Part shown: positions 39,592 through 49,507 of the stretch, piece after piece
Numbering within the stretch: the stretch's first letter is position 1
Layout: each line of letters begins with the position of its first letter
Source of the DNA: Gammaproteobacteria bacterium
GTDB taxonomy: Bacteria; Pseudomonadota; Gammaproteobacteria; Steroidobacterales; Steroidobacteraceae
Length of the DNA: 64,000 bases
Assembly: GCA_016874555.1 (NCBI GenBank)
Contig: VGTW01000001.1
Location: forward strand, 1 to 64,000
Direction: 5' to 3'
Program-made: the position numbers and the translations under genes
The notes under the pieces: model-generated
The model's database searches: none
Seen by the model: the letters and a program-made list of their open reading frames with translations, nothing else
What the model was told of the DNA's origin: nothing

Positions 39592-40686
39592 ATGCCTTCA
39601 ATGATTACGCAGCGCAAGTTCGCGCTCGTTACCGCTCTGCTCGGTGCAGCCTTGGTGCTCGCCGCCTGCTCCGGCAAAGAGGCCGGCGGCCGGGACGGCG
39701 GGCAGCGCTCGGGCACCGGTGGCGGTCCGCCGCCGGTGACGGTCATCACCAGCAAAGTTGAGAGGCGCCCCTTCGGGCCCGTGATCGAAGCCGTGGGTAC
39801 TGCACTTGCCCGTGAATCGGTGGAAATCACCTCCAAGTCGACCAACACCGTCTCGACCATTCGCTTCGCAGAAGGTCAACACGTCGCTGCGGGGGCAATT
39901 CTGGTCGAACTCGACCGTGCACAAGTCGCTGCGGCGCTCGCCGAGGCCGAGGCCAATCTCGTCGAAGCGCGTAACCAGTTCAGTCGCGGTCGCGACCTAT
40001 CGGTGACCTCTGCGCTCTCGAAGGCGCAGCTCGATCAACTCGAGACCGCCGTCAAAACCGGCGAGTCGCGAGTCGCCGCGGCGCGTGCACGACTCGAAGA
40101 CACGGTGATACGTGCGCCATTCGCCGGACGTACCGGTTTTCGCAAAGTCAGCAGAGGGGGTCTCGTCAATCCAGGCACCGTCATCACCACCCTCGATGAT
40201 AGCTCGATGATCAAGCTCGAATTCACTGTGCCGCAATCCTTCCTCAATGATTTGGTACCCAGTCTGGCGGTCGAAGCGCGTGCCGAAGGACTCGGCAGTC
40301 GTGTCTTCAACGGTAAAATCACCACCATCGACTCGCGTATCGATCCTGTGACCCGTGCCATCGCCGTACGTGCCGAACTACCGAACGCCGACGCAGCACT
40401 GCGGCCAGGCCTGTTTATGAGCGTTCGGTTGCGTGGCAAACCGATCGAAACTTTGATGGTCCCTGAGGAGGCCATGGTGCCGGAAGAGGGCCGTAGCTTC
40501 GTATTCGTGGTCGAGGACGGCAAGGCGCTGCAGCGCGAGGTGCGTACCGGCGGACGCGAACCGGGTAGTGTTGCCATCATTGACGGACTGACCGGAGATG
40601 AAACGGTGATCGTCGAAGGCACGCAGCGCATACGCAATGGCGGCAAGGTCAACGCCCAGCCGCGCACTACCGCGCCTGGCGCCTGA
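39592..40686 (+). CDS. RND efflux periplasmic adaptor (membrane fusion protein)
   Basis: Lipobox VLAACSG; barrel-sandwich VEITSKSTNTVSTIRFAEGQHVAAGAILVELD; VIRAPFAGRTGFRKVSRGGLVNPGT. Confidence 0.94.
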   Translation: MPSMITQRKFALVTALLGAALVLAACSGKEAGGRDGGQRSGTGGGPPPVTVITSKVERRPFGPVIEAVGTALARESVEITSKSTNTVSTIRFAEGQHVAAGAILVELDRAQVAAALAEAEANLVEARNQFSRGRDLSVTSALSKAQLDQLETAVKTGESRVAAARARLEDTVIRAPFAGRTGFRKVSRGGLVNPGTVITTLDDSSMIKLEFTVPQSFLNDLVPSLAVEARAEGLGSRVFNGKITTIDSRIDPVTRAIAVRAELPNADAALRPGLFMSVRLRGKPIETLMVPEEAMVPEEGRSFVFVVEDGKALQREVRTGGREPGSVAIIDGLTGDETVIVEGTQRIRNGGKVNAQPRTTAPGA

Positions 40687-40697
40687 GCACGCACGCG

Positions 40698-43600
40698 ATG
40701 AGTCTCTCCGAACTCTGCATACGCCGTCCGGTCTTCGCAACAGTTCTCAGTCTGCTGCTTGTAATCTTTGGTCTGGTGGCACTCGAGCGCCTGCCGCTAC
40801 GCGAATATCCCGATATCAATCGACCGGTAGTCTCGATCACCACCAGCTATCGCGGTGCCTCGGCCAACGTAGTCGAGAACAAAGTCACGCAGGTCATCGA
40901 GGATCGTGTCGCCGGTATCGAGGGCATCGTCAAACTCGAATCGGACAGCGCCGACGAGCGCTCGAGCATCCGCGTTGAATTTGATGTCTCTCGCGATATC
41001 GACGACGCTGCAAACGACATCCGCGATCGCATCTCGCGCGTGGTCTCACAATTACCGCCGGAGGCGGACCCACCACAGGTCACAAAGTCCGACTCCAACG
41101 CTGAATCCATAATGTTTCTCAGCTTCAGCGCAGAGAATATGACAGCGCTGCAGGTGACCGATTACGCTGAGCGCTACATCGTCGATCGACTCTCGACGGT
41201 GCCCGGCGTATCTCGCGCTTCTATGTCTGGTGCACGTCGTGCCGCCATGCGGGTGTGGGTCGACCGGCAGGCGTTGGCCGCACGGGCTTTGACCGTCGGC
41301 GATATTGAATCGGCGCTGCGTCGCGAAAACGTACAATTGCCGGCGGGGCGTATCGAGTCCGAGCAGCGTGAGTTTTCTTTACGTACCGAAGTCGATCTTG
41401 ATAGTGCGGAAGACTTTCGCGATCTGGTGATCGGTCGTGGCCCAGAAGGCCATCTGGTGCGCCTCGGTGAAGTCGCCGAGGTCCGTATCGCTGCCGAGAA
41501 CGACCGTACGCTCATGCGTACAAACGGGCTGGCCGGTGTTGGTATCGGAATCGAAGCCAACTCCAAGGCGAACGTACTCGACGTCGTCCACGGCGTGCGC
41601 GAAGAAGTCGACCGACTGCAGAGAACTTTTCCCAAAGGCGCAATGCTGATGATCACCGTCGATAACGGCGTGGCGATCGAGGCGGCGCTGCGCGAGGTGC
41701 TAATCGCGGTTATCTTCGCGTTCATCTCGGTGCTCATCGTCATCTACGGTTTTCTGGGTACGCTGCGTACCACCATCATTCCGGCCGTCACCATTCCAGT
41801 ATCGGTGATTGCCGGATTCATATTTGTCTATGCACTCGATTATTCTTTGAACGTGATTACCTTGCTCGGGGTCGTACTGGCGATCGGGCTGGTGGTCGAC
41901 GACTCAATTGTGGTACTCGAGAATATCCATCGCCGCGCCGAACTCGACGAGCCCTCAATGGTCGCCGCGATTCGCGGCAGTCACGAAATCGCCTTTGCGG
42001 TAATCGCCACCACTCTGACCCTGGTCACAGTGTTCGTGCCGATCTCGTTCCTACCCGGTGACAACGGCCGCCTGTTCCGCGAGTTCGGTCTAACGCTCGC
42101 CGCCTCGGTGCTGTTTTCGGCGCTCGTCGCCCTGACGCTGACGCCAATGATGGCCTCGCGATTACCCCCAGAACGCGAAATGAAACATGGGCGTTTCGCC
42201 ATATGGATCGAAACCGTCTTCAAAAAAATGACGGTCGCCTACGAACTTTACCTGCGCCAACTGATGCGACGACCGTGGCTGATCGTTGGCGGGGTGCTCG
42301 GCCTTGGTTTCCTTGGAGCGCTGAGCTTTCGCGAACTGCCTGCGGAGTTCATGCCTGCGGCTGACGCCGGGCGAGTGATGGTGTCGCTGACTGCGCCCGA
42401 GGGTGCAAGTTTTGAATATACCTCCGAATATGGTCGGCGTCTCGAGGCAATTGCGCAAAGTGGTCTCGATTCCGGAGAAGTGCGCCGAGTCACCCTGCGT
42501 GTGCCCGGCAGCTATGACGGTACCGGGTCAGTGAACTCGGCGCGGCTCATTCTGACCCTCGAAGATTGGGGAGCTCGCGAGCGCTCTGCACAAGAAATCG
42601 CGGCATCGATTCAACGCGAGCTCGCCGGTCTTCCGGGTGTACGCACCAACACCATGGTGCCTGGCGGCATGCGCGGTGGCTGGGGTAAACCGGTCGAAGC
42701 TGTGCTCGGTGGTCCCGACTACGAAAGCCTCGCAGGCTGGTCCGAGAAACTGACCAAAATCGCCGAAGACAACCCGGGGCTCATGGGAGTCGACAGCAGC
42801 TACAAGCCACGCAAACCGCAAATCCGTATCGCCATCGATCGCAATCGCGCCGCCGATCTCGGTGTGTCGTTGCAGACCGTCGGCCGCACGCTGGAAACCG
42901 TGCTGGGTTCGCGCATCGTCACCACGTTCATCGATCGTGGTCGCGAATACAACGTCGTACTGCAGGGCCGCGCTGATGAGCGCGCCACCACCACCGATCT
43001 GACCAATCTTATGGTCCGCTCCGATCGTACCGGCCAGTTGGTACCCCTGGCAAGCGTAGTACGTCTCAATGAAACCGCCGGACCCACCGACCTCAGTCGC
43101 TTCAATCGTTTACGTTCCGTCGAAATCGGCGCTGGTCTTGCCGAGGGTTACACTATGGGCGAAGCGATCGAATGGTTCGCAGACACGGTCGCGCGCGAAT
43201 TGCCACCCGAAGCCACGCTGATGTGGGACGGCGAGTCAGGTGACTATGTGCGCAGCGGCGGCCAGATGTGGACCACCTTGCTGTTTGCTGTGATCATCGT
43301 ATTTTTGGTGCTGGCAGCGCAGTTCGAGAGCTTCGTACATCCGGCAATCATCATGGTCACAGTGCCGCTGGCGCTGCTCGGCGCAGTATTTGGATTACAG
43401 CTACATGACATGAGCGTGAATATCTTCAGCCAGATCGCCGTCATTATGTTGGTGGGCATCGCAGCAAAGAACGGTGTGCTTATCGTCGAGTTCGCCAATC
43501 AGTTACGCGAACGCGGCATCGAATTTCGCGAAGCGGTGGTGCAAGCAGCCGTCGTGCGCTTGCGCCCGGTGCTCATGACCAGCCTGTGTACCGCATTTGG

Positions 43601-43820
43601 CGCGGTGCCTTTCCTATTGGCGACCGGCGCCGGCGCTGAGCAGCGCGAACCCATCGGGGTCGTGGTTTTCTATGGCACCTTGGTATCGGTATTCCTCACC
43701 TTGCTCGTGGTTCCGGCCATTTATTCTTTGGTCGCACGCCATACGCGCTCGACGCAGTACACGACACGACTGGTCGATCGCCTGCTCGGCAACGATCCGA
43801 AAGAAGCGGAACAACCCTAA
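40698..43820 (+). CDS. RND efflux transporter permease
   Basis: 1040 aa; SLSELCIRRPVFATVLSLLLVIFGL, LGVVLAIGLVVDDSIVVLENIHR. Confidence 0.96.
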   Translation: MSLSELCIRRPVFATVLSLLLVIFGLVALERLPLREYPDINRPVVSITTSYRGASANVVENKVTQVIEDRVAGIEGIVKLESDSADERSSIRVEFDVSRDIDDAANDIRDRISRVVSQLPPEADPPQVTKSDSNAESIMFLSFSAENMTALQVTDYAERYIVDRLSTVPGVSRASMSGARRAAMRVWVDRQALAARALTVGDIESALRRENVQLPAGRIESEQREFSLRTEVDLDSAEDFRDLVIGRGPEGHLVRLGEVAEVRIAAENDRTLMRTNGLAGVGIGIEANSKANVLDVVHGVREEVDRLQRTFPKGAMLMITVDNGVAIEAALREVLIAVIFAFISVLIVIYGFLGTLRTTIIPAVTIPVSVIAGFIFVYALDYSLNVITLLGVVLAIGLVVDDSIVVLENIHRRAELDEPSMVAAIRGSHEIAFAVIATTLTLVTVFVPISFLPGDNGRLFREFGLTLAASVLFSALVALTLTPMMASRLPPEREMKHGRFAIWIETVFKKMTVAYELYLRQLMRRPWLIVGGVLGLGFLGALSFRELPAEFMPAADAGRVMVSLTAPEGASFEYTSEYGRRLEAIAQSGLDSGEVRRVTLRVPGSYDGTGSVNSARLILTLEDWGARERSAQEIAASIQRELAGLPGVRTNTMVPGGMRGGWGKPVEAVLGGPDYESLAGWSEKLTKIAEDNPGLMGVDSSYKPRKPQIRIAIDRNRAADLGVSLQTVGRTLETVLGSRIVTTFIDRGREYNVVLQGRADERATTTDLTNLMVRSDRTGQLVPLASVVRLNETAGPTDLSRFNRLRSVEIGAGLAEGYTMGEAIEWFADTVARELPPEATLMWDGESGDYVRSGGQMWTTLLFAVIIVFLVLAAQFESFVHPAIIMVTVPLALLGAVFGLQLHDMSVNIFSQIAVIMLVGIAAKNGVLIVEFANQLRERGIEFREAVVQAAVVRLRPVLMTSLCTAFGAVPFLLATGAGAEQREPIGVVVFYGTLVSVFLTLLVVPAIYSLVARHTRSTQYTTRLVDRLLGNDPKEAEQP

Positions 43821-43859
43821 AGCAGCGAATCCGCTCTTACGCCCAGCGCTGCAACGCTC

Positions 43860-44585
43860 TCAGAGCATGGGGTTCGGTAGCGCGTGGAACGCGTGCCGCA
43901 GGCTTTCGCCCCACCCACCCCTGATCATGCGGAAATAGTCATCGTCGGCCGCGATGCTACGGTGCGCGAGTACACGCAGCGCGTCGCGCTTGAGACAGAG
44001 CAGATCGAGTGGTAGGCCCACCGAAAGATTCGAGCGGATGGTGGAATCCATGGAGATGAGTGCGCACTTAGTCGCCTCGGCGATGCTCGATGAGCGCGTG
44101 ATCACGCGATCGATGATGGGCTTGCCGTATTTCGATTCGCCAATCTGGAAGTAGGGTGTATCGATGCTCGCTTCGATGAAATTGCCGGCCGAGTACACAT
44201 TGAAAAGACGCGGCTCTTCACCGCTGATTTGGCCGCCGAGAAGGAACGTCGCATTGAACTCGATACCGTGATCTTTGAACGCCTCGGCATCGCGTCGGTA
44301 CACAGCACGTAAGGCATCACCGACGAGCTCAGCAGCATCGAACATCGTCTCGACGCTGTATAGGCTGCGACGGTCGACATGTGCGGCGTCCTCTTGCAGC
44401 GTATGCACCACGGCCTGCGAAACCGCGAGATTACCCGCCGTCTGCAATACCAACACACGGTCACCCGGGTGCTCGAACACATGCATCTTGCGGAACGTGT
44501 TGATCTGGTCGACCCCAGCGTTGGTACGCGAGTCGGAGAGGAACACCATGCCGGTGTCGAGCAAGGTCGCTACGCAATAAGTCAT
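43860..44585 (-). CDS. Anbu (proteasome-like ancestral beta subunit) peptidase
   Basis: MTYCVATLLDTGMVFLSDSRTNAGVDQINTFRKMHVFEHPGDRVLVLQTAGNLA; neighbours match the known Anbu gene cluster. Confidence 0.9.
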   Translation of the reverse strand: MTYCVATLLDTGMVFLSDSRTNAGVDQINTFRKMHVFEHPGDRVLVLQTAGNLAVSQAVVHTLQEDAAHVDRRSLYSVETMFDAAELVGDALRAVYRRDAEAFKDHGIEFNATFLLGGQISGEEPRLFNVYSAGNFIEASIDTPYFQIGESKYGKPIIDRVITRSSSIAEATKCALISMDSTIRSNLSVGLPLDLLCLKRDALRVLAHRSIAADDDYFRMIRGGWGESLRHAFHALPNPML

Positions 44586-44593
44586 GACTGATT

Positions 44594-45451
44594 CTACTGC
44601 TGCACTGCGTGCTGCTGCAGCAATCGCAGTCTCGGTGTTGCCGGTCGACGTGGCAGACCGTCGCCCGAAACTTCGACCTTGGCGCTCATGGTCTCGGCGC
44701 CTCCGCCACGCCGAACACCCCGTACCGGACAGGCATCGAGGTAATCACTGCCAACTGCGAGACGGCAGTGCTGCAGCCCGCCCGGTACGCCGTTCGTGAC
44801 ATCGATCGCGAACCAGCGCTCGAACTGGGCAAGCCAGACATCGACCCAGGCGTGGCTCGCGATGTGATCATCGCGGCCGGTAAGTAAATAGCCGCTGACA
44901 TAACGCGCCGGTACACCCAGTGCGCGACAGCATGCAATCATCACGTGAGCATAGTCCTGGCAGACCCCGCGACCCAAAGAAAATGCCCGCGCAGCGGTAT
45001 CCGAAACCTCAGTCGCACCCGAGACGTAGTCCATGCGGTCACGCACGGCTTGCGCCAGTCTCATCACGTCATCGCGTCCGGGTTTTTGGCTACCGTGGCT
45101 TGCCGCAAACTCCAGCAGCGCCTCATCGGCGTGCGTCAGCGCGGTATCGAGGACATAGACAAGGGGCGATAAGCGCCCGCGATCCGCGGGTGCCGAATCG
45201 GGGACCTCCTCGGTTTCGACCGTGCCCGCTACGGTGATATAAATTTCCTCGTGCAGTACATCGAGGGTGAGCAGATGCATGAGATTGCCGTGCGCATCGA
45301 TCTGCTGCGACTGTCGTCCCGGCGCAGTGAGGCTCCAGGCCAGAACGCGTTGACCAGTCTCGGTACGCGGCGTCAGACGCAAGCTCTGTACGCTATGCTT
45401 TGCCGGGCGATCATATCGATAGAGCGTTTCGTGACGGATATGTAGCAACAT
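44594..45451 (-). CDS. Transglutaminase-like family protein
   Basis: GRGVCQDYAHVMIACCRALGVPARYVSGYLL, ASHAWVDVWL. Confidence 0.94.
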   Translation of the reverse strand: MLLHIRHETLYRYDRPAKHSVQSLRLTPRTETGQRVLAWSLTAPGRQSQQIDAHGNLMHLLTLDVLHEEIYITVAGTVETEEVPDSAPADRGRLSPLVYVLDTALTHADEALLEFAASHGSQKPGRDDVMRLAQAVRDRMDYVSGATEVSDTAARAFSLGRGVCQDYAHVMIACCRALGVPARYVSGYLLTGRDDHIASHAWVDVWLAQFERWFAIDVTNGVPGGLQHCRLAVGSDYLDACPVRGVRRGGGAETMSAKVEVSGDGLPRRPATPRLRLLQQHAVQQ

Positions 45452-45453
45452 GG

Positions 45454-46416
45454 TCAGCCTGTAGAGTCGGAAACGAGGAAGTCGCTGGCGATGCGTATAC
45501 CCAAGTCACCGTTTCGCTGCAAAAAATTGCTGAGATAGCACCGCAGGCCGCTCGCGATCATGTCTTCAATGCGGCTGTACTGCAGGCTGGCGTCGATTTC
45601 CCCGGCACGTCGCAATGTTTCGGACGAGCGATCATTCGCCACTTTGACCAACACCTGATGCACGCGGTTCATGCAGTGTCGCAAGGCGCGCGGCATGCTC
45701 TCGCGCAAGATGAGGAGTTCGGCAACCCGTCGCGGCGTGATCAGATCGCGATAGACCTTACGATAAATCTCAAAGGCCGACACCGAGCGCAGCAATGCAC
45801 TCCACTCGTAATAGTCGCCGGCATCATCGCTGTTGGCCGCGTCCTCGGCCAACATTTCGAAGCGGGCATCGAGAATGCGTGCTGTATTGTCGGCACGCTC
45901 GAGGTAAGTACCTAACAGGGTGAAATCGAGCGCGTCGTCGTGCAGCATCGTCCCCTGAATCACGCCACGCGCTAGATGCGAACGGAACTTCACCCACTCG
46001 AAGAAATTGGCTAGTGCCTGTGCCGAAACCGTGTCGCGTCTGAAGCCGCGGATCTCGAGCCAAGTCGAATTGAGGGTCTCCCAAGTCTCGGAGGTCAAAG
46101 TACCACGAACGGCATGCGCGTTTTCACGAGCACGGTCGAGGCACTGCTCGATACTACCGGGGTTGCTGTGCTCGAAAGAGATCCAGTCGATAGCTGCAGC
46201 CTGTATCACCGCACCGCGAGCCGCGAGGAAGGGCTCGAGTTGACCCACGGTGGCAAGCGTCGAGGTCCAGCGTCGACGCACGACGTCCTCTTCCTGGCGC
46301 AGTAGTGTCATACGACAGTTGACGTCGAGCATACGGGCCAAATTTTCCGCGCGCTCGGTATAGCGCGCCATCCAGTAAAGATGATCGGCTGTCCGACTCA
46401 GCATGTGAGCACCCAA
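45454..46416 (-). CDS. Alpha-E domain protein
   Basis: MLSRTADHLYWMARYTERAENLARMLDV. Confidence 0.93.
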   Translation of the reverse strand: MGAHMLSRTADHLYWMARYTERAENLARMLDVNCRMTLLRQEEDVVRRRWTSTLATVGQLEPFLAARGAVIQAAAIDWISFEHSNPGSIEQCLDRARENAHAVRGTLTSETWETLNSTWLEIRGFRRDTVSAQALANFFEWVKFRSHLARGVIQGTMLHDDALDFTLLGTYLERADNTARILDARFEMLAEDAANSDDAGDYYEWSALLRSVSAFEIYRKVYRDLITPRRVAELLILRESMPRALRHCMNRVHQVLVKVANDRSSETLRRAGEIDASLQYSRIEDMIASGLRCYLSNFLQRNGDLGIRIASDFLVSDSTG

Positions 46417-47810
46417 GTATCTTTGGTGCCGCCACCCTGAGACGAGTTGACGACCAGCGAGCCTTCACGCAAGGCAACGCGTGTCAGCCCGCCGGGTACC
46501 ATCATCACATCTCGACCAGACAACACGAATGGACGCAAATCAATATGGCGCGGCGCAAGCCCGCTATCGACGAACGTGGGGCAGGTCGATAGCGCGAGTG
46601 TCGGCTGGGCGATATAGCGCGCCGGATCGGCGACGATACGCTCGCGGAAGGCTGCGATCTCCGCCTGCGAAGCGAGCGGCCCGATCAGCATGCCATAGCC
46701 GCCGGCACCGTGAACCTCTTTGACAACCAGTTCGTCGAGATGTTCGAGCACATGAGCAAGATCTGCGGGCCGGCGCAGGATCCAGGTCGGCACGTTGGCG
46801 AGCACGGGCTCTTCACCGAGATAGAAGCGAATCATCTCGGGTACGTACGGAAAAATCGATTTGTCGTCGGCAATGCCGGTGCCCACCGCGTTCGAGATGG
46901 TCACCCGTCCCGCGCGATAGGCGGTCAGCAACCCCGGCACACCCAGCATCGACTCAGGTCTGAAGGCGAGCGGATCAATGAAATCGTCGTCGATGCGACG
47001 ATATATGACATCGACCCGATGCGGTCCCTGCGTAGTGCGAATGTAGACGATTTCATCGTCGACGAAGAGATCTTGCCCCTCGACAAGCTCGATGCCCATC
47101 TGCTGCGCGAGGAACGCATGCTCGAAATAGGCGCTGTTATGCGCGCCTGGCGTCAGCAACACCACGGTAGGATCGCGTACCCCCGCGGGAGCGACGCTGC
47201 GTAAGGTTTCGAGCAGCAAGTCGGGGTAGTGCTCGACGGGGGCCACGCTGTAGCGCGCAAACAGCTCGGGAAACAAACGCATCATTGCCTTGCGATCTTC
47301 GAGCATGTAAGAAACACCCGAGGGTACGCGCAGATTGTCCTCGAGCACGTAGTACTCGCCGGCACCCGCGCGTACGAGATCTATCCCCGCGATGTGCGCA
47401 TAGACATCCATCGGCACATCGATGCCCTGCATCCCCGGTCGATACTGCACATTGCACAGCACCTGCTCGGCAGGAATACGTCCGGCTTGCAGAATTTCCT
47501 GATCGTGATAACTGTCGTGCAGAAAAGCGTTCAGCGCTGTGACCCGCTGGCGCAAGCCACGCTGCAGAAACTCCCACTCGGCGGACGGGATGATCCGCGG
47601 CACGATATCGAACGGAATCAGCCGCTCGGTACCCGTCTCGTCACCGTATACGGCAAAGGTTATACCAGCACGCCGAAACAGCGTGTCGGCTTCGGTAAGT
47701 TTTTCGCGAATACGTTCGGGCGCAGTCGCCGCCAACCAGTCGGCGTACGGCGAGTAATGCGTACGCACGGTCCTGTTATCCGCATACATTTCATTGAAGA
47801 TCTCGGTCAT
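46398..47810 (-). CDS. Circularly permuted type 2 ATP-grasp protein
   Basis: EYYVLEDNLRVPSGVSYMLEDRKAMMR, VKEVHGAGGYGMLIGP; start MTEIFNEMYADNRTVRTHY. Confidence 0.93.
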   Translation of the reverse strand: MTEIFNEMYADNRTVRTHYSPYADWLAATAPERIREKLTEADTLFRRAGITFAVYGDETGTERLIPFDIVPRIIPSAEWEFLQRGLRQRVTALNAFLHDSYHDQEILQAGRIPAEQVLCNVQYRPGMQGIDVPMDVYAHIAGIDLVRAGAGEYYVLEDNLRVPSGVSYMLEDRKAMMRLFPELFARYSVAPVEHYPDLLLETLRSVAPAGVRDPTVVLLTPGAHNSAYFEHAFLAQQMGIELVEGQDLFVDDEIVYIRTTQGPHRVDVIYRRIDDDFIDPLAFRPESMLGVPGLLTAYRAGRVTISNAVGTGIADDKSIFPYVPEMIRFYLGEEPVLANVPTWILRRPADLAHVLEHLDELVVKEVHGAGGYGMLIGPLASQAEIAAFRERIVADPARYIAQPTLALSTCPTFVDSGLAPRHIDLRPFVLSGRDVMMVPGGLTRVALREGSLVVNSSQGGGTKDTWVLTC

Positions 47811-47847
47811 CGAAGATCTTGCGCTCGCCCCGCGGTACTGCCTACCC

Positions 47848-48186
47848 TCACCAGACCTTGCCACCGATCCAGCGGCCTGCGGCAGGCACGTGTGGAAAGA
47901 ATTCCATGGACGCGAAAGCGCCATGTCTGGCGTACGGATCATTTTCGATGATCTCGCGGGCACGATCCAGACTTTTGGTGTGCAAGGAATAAAGGCTGCC
48001 GATCGGCCCACTGCCATCTGCAGCAAAAAGCGGCCCAGCAATGTTGAGCTCATCGAGCACCGTCTCGATGTATTGCAGGTGAGCCTGCGTTTGTGCCGAG
48101 CGTACGGCGGCACCCTGCGGACCGTCGCGGCAAACGACGACGCAGGCGGTCTTTTCGTATTTTGAAGGCGGAGTCTTAGCGGACAT
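47848..48186 (-). CDS. YciI-family protein
   Basis: LDELNIAGPLFAADGSGPIGSLYSL, AREIIENDPYARHGAFASMEFFPH. Confidence 0.85.
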   Translation of the reverse strand: MSAKTPPSKYEKTACVVVCRDGPQGAAVRSAQTQAHLQYIETVLDELNIAGPLFAADGSGPIGSLYSLHTKSLDRAREIIENDPYARHGAFASMEFFPHVPAAGRWIGGKVW

Positions 48187-48266
48187 GGCGGGCTGCTCCC
48201 GAATCGGGGGAAGAGAGTGGTGAGGACTCAGGATAGCAGCCCGCCTGTCGTTTCAGAGTGGATCGA

Positions 48267-48827
48267 TCAGTCAGCGAGACCCACCTCCGCTGCGGCCGGC
48301 AACTGCTCAAGCACGCGCGCCACGGCATGAATCACTGCTGCAATGCGTACAGCGCTCTGTATGCCCTCTTGGCTCACCTCGTGTTTGCGCAGCAGCTTCT
48401 CGTGCGATTCGATGCAAAGACCGCAGCCGTTCACGGCCGAAACCGCAAGCGAGTACAACTCGAAATCGAGTTTGTCGATGCCGGGATTCGCCATCACGTT
48501 CATACGCAAGCGCACCGGCATGCTCTGGTAGTCGGCATCGCCCACTAGGTGAACGAAGCGGTAATAGATATTGTTCATGCCCATGATCGCTACTGCCGCT
48601 TTTACACCGGTGATTCCAACTTCGTCGAGTTCGGCGCGCGCTGCGGCCTCCATCGCCTGCGCCAGCGGCAGGTGACGCGAAGCGATGGCACTCGCCACCG
48701 CCGTACCCCATATCTGCCGCGCCGTGAGCCCGGGCGCCCCTTGTACAGTGAGTACCGAGCCCAAGTTGAGTTTGAGATCGCGGGCGTAGTCCGGCAAAGA
48801 ATCCCGCAACTGCTCGAGAGCGCTCAC
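48267..48827 (-). CDS. Alkyl hydroperoxidase AhpD/carboxymuconolactone decarboxylase-like
   Basis: NGCGLCIESHEKLLRKHEVSQEGIQSAVRIAAVIHAVA (CxxC...H); start tentatively GTG. Confidence 0.88.
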   Translation of the reverse strand: MSALEQLRDSLPDYARDLKLNLGSVLTVQGAPGLTARQIWGTAVASAIASRHLPLAQAMEAAARAELDEVGITGVKAAVAIMGMNNIYYRFVHLVGDADYQSMPVRLRMNVMANPGIDKLDFELYSLAVSAVNGCGLCIESHEKLLRKHEVSQEGIQSAVRIAAVIHAVARVLEQLPAAAEVGLAD

Positions 48828-48829
48828 GA

Positions 48830-49369
48830 TCAAGCCGCCTTCAGGGTGTCTTCGCCCTTCCGCCAATTGCAGGGGCAAAGCTCATCGGTTTGCAGCGCAT
48901 CGAGAACGCGTAACACCTCCTCGGGCGAGCGGCCGACGTTGAGGTCGGTGACGTAAACAAAGCGGATCACGCCCTGCGGATCGACGAGGTAGGTCGCGCG
49001 CTGCGCCACGCCCGCTTCCGCATCGATGATGCCGAGGGCGGCAGACAGCTCGCGCTTGATGTCGGCGAGCATCGGAAACGGCAGATCCTTAAGTTCGGAC
49101 TTGGTACTGCGCCAGGCGAGGTGTACGAACTCGCTGTCGGTGCTCACTCCATAGACCTGCGTATCACGCACTGCGAATTCCTTATTGAGCTTACCGAAAG
49201 CCGCGATCTCGGTCGGACAGACGAAAGTGAAGTCCTTAGGCCAGAAGAACACCAGTTGCCACTTGCCCTTGGCCGACTCGTTGGTGAATGGCTGGAAAGC
49301 GGTCTTGATGTCGTTGCTCACCACGCCCGTGAGCGCAAACTTGGGAAACTGTTGGCCGATACCGATCAT
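48830..49369 (-). CDS. ahpC: Peroxiredoxin, AhpC-like
   Basis: FFWPKDFTFVCPTEIAAFGKL; VYGVSTDSEFVHLAWR. Confidence 0.94.
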   Translation of the reverse strand: MIGIGQQFPKFALTGVVSNDIKTAFQPFTNESAKGKWQLVFFWPKDFTFVCPTEIAAFGKLNKEFAVRDTQVYGVSTDSEFVHLAWRSTKSELKDLPFPMLADIKRELSAALGIIDAEAGVAQRATYLVDPQGVIRFVYVTDLNVGRSPEEVLRVLDALQTDELCPCNWRKGEDTLKAA

Positions 49370-49507
49370 GGGAAAACTCCTGCGGTGGATTTGGGATGCG
49401 CGTATCGTGCCGATCCCGTTCTCGACAATCCAATCGATTGATGTGATGATTTCCATAGACACAATAAATCGATAGCGCAACCCGATCGCCGGACAAAGGA
49501 GTGTCCT

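Noticed and set aside
49370-49507. Possible OxyR boxes (ATAG motifs) between ahpC and oxyR
   Set aside because: Two ATAG elements are visible but spacing does not fit the ATAG-N7-CTAT tetrad well; not reportable without footprint data.
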